Part shown: positions 18,647 to 26,657 of the stretch, one piece after another
How positions within the stretch are numbered: the stretch's first letter is position 1
How the letters are laid out: every line of letters starts with the position of its first letter
DNA from: Arcanobacterium ihumii
GTDB lineage: Bacteria > Actinomycetota > Actinomycetes > Actinomycetales > Actinomycetaceae
DNA length: 64,000 bases
Assembly: GCF_900604515.1 (NCBI RefSeq)
Contig: NZ_UWOS01000001.1
Location: 806,001 to 870,000, forward strand
Direction: 5' to 3'
Translations under genes and position numbers: made by a program
Notes under the pieces: model-generated
What the model saw: the letters and a program-made list of their open reading frames with translations, nothing else
Databases searched by the model: none
Told to the model about the DNA's origin: nothing

Positions 18647-21172
18647 ATGTTTTCCAAGTCCCACACTGAACATTCAGCTCGGCGCACTTCCGTGACTCTG
18701 GTCCGTTTCGTACTTTCTTTATTCGGATTCATTCTTGGCTTCTTTACGATTTCTGCTTTTCAACCCGCATTTGCCAACGGCGCTAGCATTGCAAGTCTGA
18801 AAATGGGTTCCGGTCCGGTGGTGGCGATTGGTCCAAAGGCGGTTACAACCCCTAACGCTCCCACACAACCGAGGCCTTCCGTCGTCGTCATTTTGACCGA
18901 TTCAATAAACTGGGATTACATCAACCCAAGCGATACACCGGCACTTTCACGCTGGGCCGCAGCCGGAACGATGTTTAACATTATTCCACTGTCAATCTCT
19001 GACTGGACCTGCCCAGTTGATGTGTCGATTGCAATGGGTGCCGGTGGAAAACTTTCAGACTCCTCTGTTTCGCGAAAACCGACGTGCCTTGGACCAAGTG
19101 TATCCCCTAGCACGGAGCTCCTTAACTGGGGTGCAATTTCGATATCTGCCGCTACCGAATCACCTCATCTCGTACCAGGAGCTGTGGGAACGATCCTCGA
19201 ATCCCACGGAGTAGACGTGGCTGCAATCGGGACGCAGGCCGGCATCGTATTGGCTAATCGGCAAGGAAAAGCGCCAAAGACGTACGAAGATGCCGCTCTT
19301 GGAAACGATCTGCTAGCTGAACAGGTCCATCGGTCTTCACTCAAGCACCAGTTCACGGTGGTTGACGCTTCGCAATCGAACTTCGTACTTGATCCAGATC
19401 GTCAATCAGCGGCCAGCGAGAAATCTGTGTTCATTACGCGCCTGCCACTCAACGACCCGGAATCAACGCCAGGCTTGGATTTCTTCCCCGCCCAGATTTA
19501 TCGCGATACCCAGGCAAAGAACAACGTTATACGCGCAGAGCAGATCCTTTCCCAGATAGATCCTGGTACCACGGTTTTGTTTGCCTCGGTTCAAGGCTTA
19601 GGTGCCGCCGAATCCATGCAAGCCGGATTCCTATCGAACGGCATCGCCAGGGATTCTAAGCAAGGTGGAAACACGTCAGTGGCAGACGCACTTGGATGGA
19701 CTCCTCAAGTACGTCAAAACGGAAACATCAGCTTCACATCTTTAATTCCGACGGCATTCGAGCAGCTCCGTACAATGAAGCTCCTCCCAGAAGCATTACC
19801 CACCGACGAAATCAAGCTATCTGGTGCGCCGGTTCAATCCGTTTCCGCTGGTAAGGCGAACTCCTGCGCCAAGGACACCTGTTTCCATGAACGCCGTATG
19901 CTCCTTCAAGATAGCGCTCTTCAGGCTGCGGAAATTCGTAAAGTTCGGGGTGGATTTTACGCGGAAATGACGTGGTCAACAATCATATACGTTGTTGCCG
20001 CAACTCTTTTCCTTATCCCGCTTTTCCGCAACACAGATAGCGACGTCGATCAATCGCCTTCTCGTTGGGCTCGACTGAGCACGGCGGTAGTTCGCAAGCT
20101 TCAGTTCCTTTCTCTAAGCCTTCGTAAACGTTGGGTTGCAAATACGCTCAGCATCATCGGACTAACCATTTCCAGTGTGCCAATCGCTTCACACCTTGTG
20201 ACCATGACTTATAGCTGGTGGCAGGCGGCGAAACCACAATCAGCAGTTATCTACTCAACATGGACACTTGCCCTGATCATCGGGTTGGTAGCTTTCACCT
20301 TGTTTAGGTTCAATATCTGGCTTCCGGCGGTGGCGATTGCCTCGCTCACCGGTGTCTTACTTACGGTGGATGTTGCCACCGGAGCTAAAGTTCTTTCCGA
20401 TTCCCCGATGGGCTTCAATACCTTGCTTGGCGCGCGCTTCTATGGGCTCGGAAACGAGGCATTTGCTCTGCTTTCTACCGGAATGTTTGTTCTTGCTGGC
20501 TTTGTGGCCTCACAGTTCCTTCGGCGTGGCTGGAACCGGATCGCCGTGGCTTTAGTTGCGGGCACTCTACCACTTATCTCCTCGATAATTGGTGTATGGC
20601 CAACTATGGGTGCAGATTTCGGTGGTGCATTAGCTTATGTTCCTTCGATCGCCGTCTTCATCATGCTAGTCAGTGGAAAACTGCCATCAATGAAGAAATT
20701 GCTCCTCTTCGCAGTATGCGCCGCGGTAGCATCCTTCGGAACTGCGCTGATTGACTGGATGCGACCGGTCGATTCACGAACCCACCTAGGTAATTTCGTT
20801 CAATCCATCATCGACGGCGAAGCCTGGGAGATCATCAGCCGTAAGATCGGAGTCAATCTTCGATTGCTCGTTACTTCGACGCACCGCTGGGTAGTTCTAA
20901 CAGGGATTATCTTTGTTCTGATGGTGGTGATCCCAGCTTTAAAGCAGCGCTACCACGAAAGCACTAAGTCAATTGAGGTATGCACCCTCACCGCCATCGC
21001 CACCTGTTTAACCATTGCTTTCGTAGTGAACGATTCGGGAATCGTTTTACCTGGTATGGGAGCTATTCTTCTCCTTCCTGCACTTTCAGCAGGACTTTTC
21101 CAAATACCTCACCTCGACCAAGTGCATCATGCGCTTCCTGAACTTCATCAAATGCATAAACTCGATCGATAA
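18647..21172 (+). CDS. large membrane protein with phosphatase-like ectodomain (paralog 2)
   Basis: An 841-residue protein paralogous to the product of 11699-13969. A signal-like hydrophobic N-terminus ends AFANG. The ectodomain has SVVVILTDSINWDYINP, DTPALSRWAAAGT and DWTCPVDVSIAMG. The C-terminal half is multi-spanning with GARFYGLGNEAFAL, TMGADFGGALAYV and FVVNDSGIVLPGMG. The DHG-type metal motif of phosphodiesterases is not visible. The last 36 codons are antisense to the conserved C-terminus of the convergent oxidoreductase gene, and the His-rich tail is not shared with the paralog. Function unknown; the overall layout resembles GPI phosphoethanolamine transferases of the PIG-N type (analogy only). 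Confidence 0.7.
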   Translation: MFSKSHTEHSARRTSVTLVRFVLSLFGFILGFFTISAFQPAFANGASIASLKMGSGPVVAIGPKAVTTPNAPTQPRPSVVVILTDSINWDYINPSDTPALSRWAAAGTMFNIIPLSISDWTCPVDVSIAMGAGGKLSDSSVSRKPTCLGPSVSPSTELLNWGAISISAATESPHLVPGAVGTILESHGVDVAAIGTQAGIVLANRQGKAPKTYEDAALGNDLLAEQVHRSSLKHQFTVVDASQSNFVLDPDRQSAASEKSVFITRLPLNDPESTPGLDFFPAQIYRDTQAKNNVIRAEQILSQIDPGTTVLFASVQGLGAAESMQAGFLSNGIARDSKQGGNTSVADALGWTPQVRQNGNISFTSLIPTAFEQLRTMKLLPEALPTDEIKLSGAPVQSVSAGKANSCAKDTCFHERRMLLQDSALQAAEIRKVRGGFYAEMTWSTIIYVVAATLFLIPLFRNTDSDVDQSPSRWARLSTAVVRKLQFLSLSLRKRWVANTLSIIGLTISSVPIASHLVTMTYSWWQAAKPQSAVIYSTWTLALIIGLVAFTLFRFNIWLPAVAIASLTGVLLTVDVATGAKVLSDSPMGFNTLLGARFYGLGNEAFALLSTGMFVLAGFVASQFLRRGWNRIAVALVAGTLPLISSIIGVWPTMGADFGGALAYVPSIAVFIMLVSGKLPSMKKLLLFAVCAAVASFGTALIDWMRPVDSRTHLGNFVQSIIDGEAWEIISRKIGVNLRLLVTSTHRWVVLTGIIFVLMVVIPALKQRYHESTKSIEVCTLTAIATCLTIAFVVNDSGIVLPGMGAILLLPALSAGLFQIPHLDQVHHALPELHQMHKLDR

Positions 21173-22094
21173 CGGGGCGGATTTTTCCGCACTCAACTAG
21201 CGGAACAATTTCACGGCCAACGCGTTGTTGAACTTCGATTCGATCTTGAAGATGCCGCGAGCGCAAGGTTGTACCAATAATCGAACCACGCCGCGCCATC
21301 AGTCGAGTTAGATTGAAAGTTGGACGTGTACCACCCTGGGTTCCGATAATGACTATCCGCCCGCCGTCGGCAAGTGTGCGGATATTCGCATCCAAAGTTG
21401 ACTCTCCCATGACGTCAAGGACGACGTCGATCCCAGGGTTTTTACTTCTCTCTATATCGGTCGTGGATTCTTTCATAATCCAAGCGCAGAGATCTTTTTC
21501 CTCGGTAAACGCATGGTAATCAGTTACATGGTGAGCACCCAAGGAGAGTAACTTTCGAGCTCGGTCTTCACTTCCCGCCGTCGCAAACACTTCAGCACCA
21601 AAAGCAGATGCTATCTGGATTGCGTGGGAACCGACGCCGCCTGATCCACCGTGAATCAGTGTACGTTTTCCAGCGAAGAGTCCACCGACCATCACAAGGT
21701 TGGAATATGCGGTTGCGAACGCTTCAGGAAAACTAGCAGCTTCAATAAGCGATAAATTAGCTGGAGCCAGGTAGGCAAGTTGTACGTTGACTACTACATA
21801 CTCTGCATATCCACCACCTTGGAGCAGAGCTGCTACCGGAGTACCAACACTAGTGACAGGCAGTTTCTTAAGATGTGGATCAAGCTGGCCAACGGCGTCG
21901 ACGACGCCCGAAACTTCGAGACCAAGAATATCCGAGGCGCCTGCAGGCGGAGGGTACTTTCCTTCGGCTTGGAGAAGGTCTGCACGATTCACTCCCGCGG
22001 CTACAACTCTAATTCGGATCTCATTGTGGCCCGGGATGGGTATCGGTGCTGACTCAAAGACAAGGTGATTATTGACTGCTTTTACAACCTTCAT
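21063..22094 (-). CDS. NAD(P)H:quinone oxidoreductase-like medium-chain dehydrogenase
   Basis: A zinc-free MDR-superfamily enzyme of the quinone oxidoreductase (QOR) type, about 343 residues. Seen are AAGVNRADLLQAEGKYPPP near the N-terminus, GLEVSGVV, the dinucleotide-binding IHGGSGGVGSHAIQ, and a C-terminal RVYAFDEVQEAHDALGRGE. The zinc-ligand cysteines of alcohol dehydrogenases are absent. ATG at 22094 is the probable start; a GTG at 22109 is possible. It overlaps the convergent membrane-protein gene by 110 bp. Confidence 0.87.
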   Translation of the reverse strand: MKVVKAVNNHLVFESAPIPIPGHNEIRIRVVAAGVNRADLLQAEGKYPPPAGASDILGLEVSGVVDAVGQLDPHLKKLPVTSVGTPVAALLQGGGYAEYVVVNVQLAYLAPANLSLIEAASFPEAFATAYSNLVMVGGLFAGKRTLIHGGSGGVGSHAIQIASAFGAEVFATAGSEDRARKLLSLGAHHVTDYHAFTEEKDLCAWIMKESTTDIERSKNPGIDVVLDVMGESTLDANIRTLADGGRIVIIGTQGGTRPTFNLTRLMARRGSIIGTTLRSRHLQDRIEVQQRVGREIVPLVECGKIRPVIDRVYAFDEVQEAHDALGRGEVFGKVLLKVQEGEE

Positions 22095-22245
22095 TCTTCT
22101 ATCTTGCACTGTGATCTAATACGAGGAAAACCGATTTCGCCCTATCGGAGTTTTAACTTTAAGAAAATTCGTTTAGAATCAGAAAGCACGTTCTGAGAAC
22201 GCGTTACAGAATCAAAGATTTGGATGCGTTTCTCGTTTTGTGTAA

Positions 22246-22333
22246 GGAGAGTTGTCAGAGCGGCCGAATGAGCTGGTCTTGAAAACCAGTATGCGGCGAC
22301 CCCGCATCGGGGGTTCGAATCCCCCACTCTCCG
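22246..22333 (+). tRNA. tRNA-Ser (anticodon TGA)
   Basis: An 88-nt class II tRNA. Acceptor stem GGAGAGT/ACTCTCC, discriminator G, anticodon stem CTGGT/ACCAG around CTTGAAA (anticodon TGA), long variable arm, and T loop GGTTCGAATCC. CCA is not encoded. Confidence 0.95.
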
Positions 22334-22335
22334 CT

Positions 22336-22371
22336 AAAGGTCCCGCCAATCATTGAATTGGCGGGACCTTT
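22336..22371 (+). terminator. terminator between tRNA-Ser(TGA) and the NCS2 permease
   Basis: A 15-bp perfect stem (22336-22350 with 22357-22371) and a 6-nt loop, ending in a T-run. It lies 2 bp past the tRNA and 4 bp from the stop of the convergent permease gene, so it can serve both strands. Confidence 0.85.
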
Positions 22372-22375
22372 TAAC

Positions 22376-24313
22376 TCAGTGGTTAGCCTCCCACTCACGG
22401 CGAATTGGATTCGCATCACGCAACAAGATATCTAGGCGATCGTTCGAAATCTCTACAACCTCAGAAATCGCCACGTTATGTTCCTGCTCTGTGGAGTTAG
22501 CAAGGCGACGGACTCCGTTATGAATAATCCGAGCAACCGAATCTTCGCGGTCCAGGCGAGCTACGTATGGAAGACCAAACTTTTCCTCGTAGCGCTCTGA
22601 GAGTTCACGAAGTTCGTTCAGGTCTGCCGTGGTAGCTGAGGCGAGGGCAAGAGAACCGGTGTCCTTTGAGATGCGTGCTGCTTCGTCGTCGTCCACCGAA
22701 ATCAGATCGTACATGCTTGGGTAATCCGCGATAAGGCGTTCTTGGGCGGAGACGTTAGCACGGAGCACGGACGTTTGGATCGCGGCACGTAGCTCGTGGA
22801 CATCAGTAAATGGACGACTTTCCCACGCTTGAGTTAATGGCCACAGCTCGTTGTTGAAAAGGGAACGGAAGGTCTCAACGAAGGTTTCTTTGTCCATGCT
22901 GTTCACTTGGTCGAGAGAGACGGTTCGATCTCCATCGAGGGCAACAGCGGCCTTGGTTTCGGACCGATTCCCAACATGGAAGAACAGTAGGTTGAGGAAG
23001 ATCGCCGTAATTGCTCCGATCGACATTCCCGAGGAAAAGAAAACCTGGGCCCAGTCGGGGAATACTTGAGAAATCGTTGGACGGAAAGTAACTAGCATCG
23101 CCAAGCCGAGTGACGTGGTAACGATGACGGCGTTGCGGTTATCTCGCATATTCGCCTTGGAAATTGTTTGCATACCAACCCAAGCCACATTAGCGAAGAG
23201 TGCGAGCGATGCACCGCCTAGGACTGGCGAAGGTATGGAGTTGACGATCGCGCCGGCCTTAGGGATTAAGCCGATGATCACCATGAGGACGCCTGAACCC
23301 GTAGCCACCCAGCGCGAACGGATCCGGGTGATTCGAACAAGTCCTACATTCTGCGCAAAACAGGTATATGGGAAGGAATTAAGGACACCACCGAGGGTAG
23401 TAGAAAGTCCATCTGCACGAATTGCCGCTGTTACGTCCTTAGCATTGATGCGTTTTCCTACAATTTCACCAGTTGCAAAGACGTCGCCAGTTGTTTCGAC
23501 CATCGTAATAAGCATGACGACGATCATCGAGAGAATCGCAGTAAATGAGAAGGTAGGGATTCCGAAGTAAAACGGCGTGGTGATACCGATAACGTCTGCC
23601 GTGCCGATTGCATCGACTTTGGCTTGATTGATATCTCCTAGTACGTAAGCGATCGTGGTACCGCCAACTAAGCCGATGAGCACTGCAATTGTTCCAAGGA
23701 AGCCTTTGAAGAAACGTTGTACCAAAACGATGACGGCGAGGGTACCAAAACCATAGGCAAGGTCACGTACTGCAGGAACACCGTCGGCGTAGTTAACGAA
23801 ATCATTGGTGGAAACGGCGAGAAGTGACGTTCCCATAACTAATAGAACGGTTCCTGTGACGACGGATGGGAAGAAGCGAAGGAGCTTAGCGAAGTACGGA
23901 GCTACAAAGAAAGTGAAGAGCCCCGCGATGATCACAGCGCCATAGATGAGAGGAAGTCCTTCTTTTCCGCCTTCGCCACCAGTAGCGGCGAGGCCGATTG
24001 CGATAATCGGGGCGACGGACGTGGTTGTTACGCCTTGAATAATCGGCAGGCGCACACCGATCTTTGGTCCAAGACCAGCCGACTGAATCAGTGTGGCAAG
24101 ACCGCAGGTGAAGAGGTCGGCATTAATGAGATGTATGGTGGTTTGAGCATCAAGTTTAAGAGATGACGCAATCAATAGTGGAACGATTACTGCACCGGCA
24201 TAAAATGCCAGCACGTGTTGAATAGAAAGAAGAGTGAGTTTAGGAGCTGCTGGAACAGCATTGATAGGATCAACGATGCGATTTGGTGCTTTCGTGGTAT
24301 TAGTCTTTATCAC
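22376..24313 (-). CDS. NCS2 purine permease fused to a degenerate OHCU decarboxylase domain
   Basis: The 645-residue protein has two parts. Residues about 1-455 form an NCS2 (xanthine/urate-type) permease: IQHVLAFYAG carries the QH motif of TM1 and AQNVGLVRITRI is the TM10 signature. Residues about 465-645 match OHCU decarboxylase, the third enzyme of urate breakdown: SMDKETFVETFRSLF, ESRPFTDVHELR, RYEEKFGLPYV and a C-terminal ISNDRLDILL. The catalytic His of the HPxLG motif is Tyr (ADYPSMYDL) and the SxxEQ motif is lost, so this domain is probably inactive. GTG at 24313 appears leaderless (TAGTAT 6 nt upstream). No uricase or allantoinase is in the window. Confidence 0.85.
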   Translation of the reverse strand: MIKTNTTKAPNRIVDPINAVPAAPKLTLLSIQHVLAFYAGAVIVPLLIASSLKLDAQTTIHLINADLFTCGLATLIQSAGLGPKIGVRLPIIQGVTTTSVAPIIAIGLAATGGEGGKEGLPLIYGAVIIAGLFTFFVAPYFAKLLRFFPSVVTGTVLLVMGTSLLAVSTNDFVNYADGVPAVRDLAYGFGTLAVIVLVQRFFKGFLGTIAVLIGLVGGTTIAYVLGDINQAKVDAIGTADVIGITTPFYFGIPTFSFTAILSMIVVMLITMVETTGDVFATGEIVGKRINAKDVTAAIRADGLSTTLGGVLNSFPYTCFAQNVGLVRITRIRSRWVATGSGVLMVIIGLIPKAGAIVNSIPSPVLGGASLALFANVAWVGMQTISKANMRDNRNAVIVTTSLGLAMLVTFRPTISQVFPDWAQVFFSSGMSIGAITAIFLNLLFFHVGNRSETKAAVALDGDRTVSLDQVNSMDKETFVETFRSLFNNELWPLTQAWESRPFTDVHELRAAIQTSVLRANVSAQERLIADYPSMYDLISVDDDEAARISKDTGSLALASATTADLNELRELSERYEEKFGLPYVARLDREDSVARIIHNGVRRLANSTEQEHNVAISEVVEISNDRLDILLRDANPIRREWEANH

Positions 24314-24319
24314 GTAAAA

Positions 24320-24325
24320 ATACTA
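24320..24325 (-). promoter_or_regulatory. -10 box of leaderless NCS2 permease promoter
   Basis: TAGTAT on the minus strand, 6 nt before the GTG start at 24313; no Shine-Dalgarno is visible. Confidence 0.5.
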
Positions 24326-24396
24326 AGTCCCTAAAAGCCGTCGAAACGAAAACAAAACAGTAACTGAGACGGTTTTGTTCAAGATCTGGGAAACAA

Positions 24397-24425
24397 AGCG
24401 GGGACCTCTAACCGAGAGCCCCGCT
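24397..24425 (-). terminator. terminator after the nucleoside hydrolase pseudogene
   Basis: AGCGGGG (24397-24403) pairs with CCCCGCT (24419-24425), with a smaller CTCT/AGAG stem inside. On the minus strand TTGTTTCCC follows. It lies 22 bp past the stop. Confidence 0.6.
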
Positions 24426-24447
24426 CGCTCCTTTACGAACAAATTAG

Positions 24448-25388
24448 CTATTTAGAAATCGCCCGAATCGAATCAATCACCAACTCCCAGAAACGATCAA
24501 AGTCCAGTTCAAGACCTATAGAGGTACGGCAGGAATCGTCAGTCAATTGACGGAAATCAACGACGGTTCTACCCGCCGTCAAGTTCCCTAGTGTTTCGAT
24601 TTCAACCGGAACACGGACGGTTTTCACGATCGAGGGATCAATACAATATGCAACCGCACAGGGGTCATGAACCGGCGGTTCATTCATTCCGAACGTTCCC
24701 ACATGCGACTCAGTAAAGAAAGCAAAAAGGTCAAGGACAAACTGGGAGATTTCCGTGCCCACCTCTGCAATCTTTTTGGTTACGACGTCGTTCACAACAG
24801 CTTGGTGGGTGACATCCAGACCGATCATGACCACCGGCCAATCAGCGGTAAATACGATCTGAGCAGCTTCTGGATCTGCCCAGATATTAAATTCAGCCGA
24901 CGGTGACCAGTTTCCCGTGCAATATTCGTTAGCGGTCCAGTTGGAACCAAAGTTACCTCACCAGGCTCGTGAACCATCACCGTTTCAATGATGAGGTCAA
25001 CACCATGGCGAGAATCGAGCTCAATCGGTTCAGGAAGGATGACGCCGTCCAGTCCCGATTCGCCGTGGATCGATGGAGCATTATGGGGATCACGGATTAG
25101 CGGGCGAGCACAGCCAGCCGCAACTGGAACTCCGGTAATACCGTAGAGCCTAGCCAACGCGGTCGCATTGCGAGTGACTTTTTCGAGTGTTTGGTTTCCA
25201 CCCACAGTAGTAACTGCGAGTAGATCAATCATTGGCGATCCATGTGCTAAGAGCAAAGCGATGGCATCATCATGCCCAGGATCGCAGTCCAGGATTATTT
25301 TTCTAGGAATCTTGTTGGTTGTGAAACCAAGGGAGTCATCTACAGCGATACGTGGATCACGGGTGAAATCTCGATACTGTCCATTCAT
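24448..25388 (-). pseudogene. nucleoside hydrolase (IunH/Rih family), internal deletion with frameshift
   Basis: The N-terminal frame (25388 down to 24825) has the hallmark ILDCDPGHDDAIALLLAHG and TLVPTGPLTNIA of ribonucleoside hydrolases, then runs into unrelated residues. The C-terminal part resumes in another frame with TGNWSPSAEFNIWADPEAAQ and VVMIGLDVTHQAV, ending ELVIDSIRAISK at 24448. The roughly 24 residues that family members have between LTNIA and the GN.(T/S)P.AEFN motif, including the MGGA segment, are missing. A deletion of about 70-75 bp near 24922 therefore removed a core strand and shifted the frame. A functional enzyme is unlikely. It sits next to a purine permease, so a purine salvage unit may have decayed. 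Confidence 0.85.
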
Positions 25389-25483
25389 AGAGCAACCGTA
25401 TCACCGTGCTTGATGTCTCGTTGCACCTAGAACCGTCAATTGGTGAGTGAGAGCATGATCCGCTATTATTTCTATTTGTAGAT

Positions 25484-25572
25484 GGAGACGTGGCTGAGTG
25501 GCCGAAAGCGCTCCCCTGCTAAGGGAGTAGTCGCCTAAAAGCGGCTCGCGGGTTCAAATCCCGCCGTCTCCG
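25484..25572 (+). tRNA. tRNA-Ser (anticodon GCT)
   Basis: An 89-nt class II tRNA with acceptor stem GGAGACG/CGTCTCC, discriminator G, anticodon stem CTCCC/GGGAG around CTGCTAA (anticodon GCT), a long variable arm, and T loop GGTTCAAATCC. CCA is not encoded. Confidence 0.95.
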
Positions 25573-25577
25573 CTGGT

Positions 25578-25618
25578 AAGGTGCTCCGCCGAATTGATGA
25601 TTCGGCGGAGCACCTTTT
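25578..25618 (+). terminator. terminator after tRNA-Ser(GCT)
   Basis: A 17-bp stem (25578-25594 with 25600-25616) and a 5-nt loop, followed by TT. It may also end the convergent DUF1801 transcript. Confidence 0.8.
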
Positions 25619-25650
25619 ACATTCATTCCTCACCATAGGGTTGAAAGAGA

Positions 25651-26061
25651 TTATCCCTCAGAAATCGAGCAATCTTCCCAAGCATATGTGATGAGGTCTT
25701 CCAGAACCGAACGATCTAATTCATCCAACGAATCGAAGGCAATCGATGCGCGTCCTTTGCGTACTTGACCCATTTTGGCGATAAGATCGTCGTAATGATG
25801 GGAGTACCTGCGCAGGTATAAGAAAATCTTCCTATTTCGAGGTGCAAATCCCACTTCAAGACCATCACACATACAGTTTGGGTTTTCTTTGCGGTCGAGT
25901 CTGCCGAACCCCACGATCGACGGCCCCCACATTACTGGAGCTTGACCAGTAATATCAGTCATGATTCGTGCTAATTCACAGCAGTCTTGCCGAATTTTTA
26001 AGTCGGGGATTGAACGTACAAACGTCTGAGGATCTAATGGTTGAATCATTTGCATAACCAT
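25651..26061 (-). CDS. DUF1801 domain protein
   Basis: A 136-residue protein of the DUF1801 (YdhG-like) family. The family core is visible: ELARIMTDITGQAPVMWG, SIVGFGRLD, EVGFAPRNRKIFLYL and the C-terminal LDELDRSVLEDLITYAW. No catalytic residues are defined for the family and its role is unknown. Several start codons are clustered (GTG 26064, ATG 26061, 26055, 26049); GGAAGG upstream favours 26061. It is monocistronic and converges on the tRNA-Ser terminator. Confidence 0.82.
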   Translation of the reverse strand: MVMQMIQPLDPQTFVRSIPDLKIRQDCCELARIMTDITGQAPVMWGPSIVGFGRLDRKENPNCMCDGLEVGFAPRNRKIFLYLRRYSHHYDDLIAKMGQVRKGRASIAFDSLDELDRSVLEDLITYAWEDCSISEG

Positions 26062-26345
26062 CACATCCGCCTTCCGCTGTATTCTCGCCCAACTATTGAG
26101 CCCTGATCTCCACCGTTTTCATCCTTACTTGTATTCAATCGTTGCACATTACCCACGTTTAGTCGCGCCGAACGAATTTGTCTTGAAAATCCTTTTTCAA
26201 CTACACCCCACAAAACCGGCGCAATCGCAACAAAGGATTCCATTACTCCAGCTAGACTCTAAGCAGTGTGCGCACCGCCACTCTCTAAGAATTGGCACTA
26301 ACCCAGGTTTTCAATGTAGACTGAACGACGTTCCCAAGCGAACAT

Positions 26346-26418
26346 GCGCCGATAGCTCAATGGATAGAGCACCTGACTACGGATCAGGAGGTTGGGGGTT
26401 CGAGTCCCTTTCGGCGCG
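26346..26418 (+). tRNA. tRNA-Arg (anticodon ACG)
   Basis: A 73-nt tRNA with acceptor stem GCGCCGA/TCGGCGC, discriminator G, and anticodon stem CCTGA/TCAGG around CTACGGA (anticodon ACG). The A34 is the substrate of TadA, encoded at 8637-9128. CCA is not encoded. Confidence 0.95.
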
Positions 26419-26421
26419 CTC

Positions 26422-26462
26422 CGGCTCGATGGTTGACTTTATGCCCTGTCGAGCCGATTTTT
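26422..26462 (+). terminator. terminator after tRNA-Arg
   Basis: CGGCTCGA (26422-26429) pairs with TCGAGCCG (26449-26456), followed by ATTTTTATT. Confidence 0.75.
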
Positions 26463-26657
26463 ATTACCTAAAACAGCTCCCAAAAACATGCAAAACCGTG
26501 AAAATACTTCTCCAAAATCAGGGAGAAATTCTTATCAATTCCTTACGTAAACCGTTCCATTTTATGGATTGTTTCAGCATCATCTTCTTTTCTGTTCTAT
26601 TGTGATACTGCAGCTCCGCACCGCCGAGCAGAAAACAAACAGGTAGGAGATCTCAAG

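Noticed and set aside
23115-23570. Plus-strand open frame of 151 codons inside the NCS2 permease
   Set aside because: It is a complementary-strand shadow of a well-supported membrane protein.
26096-26605. Plus-strand open frame of 169 codons
   Set aside because: It runs straight through the tRNA-Arg gene and its terminator, so it is not a gene.
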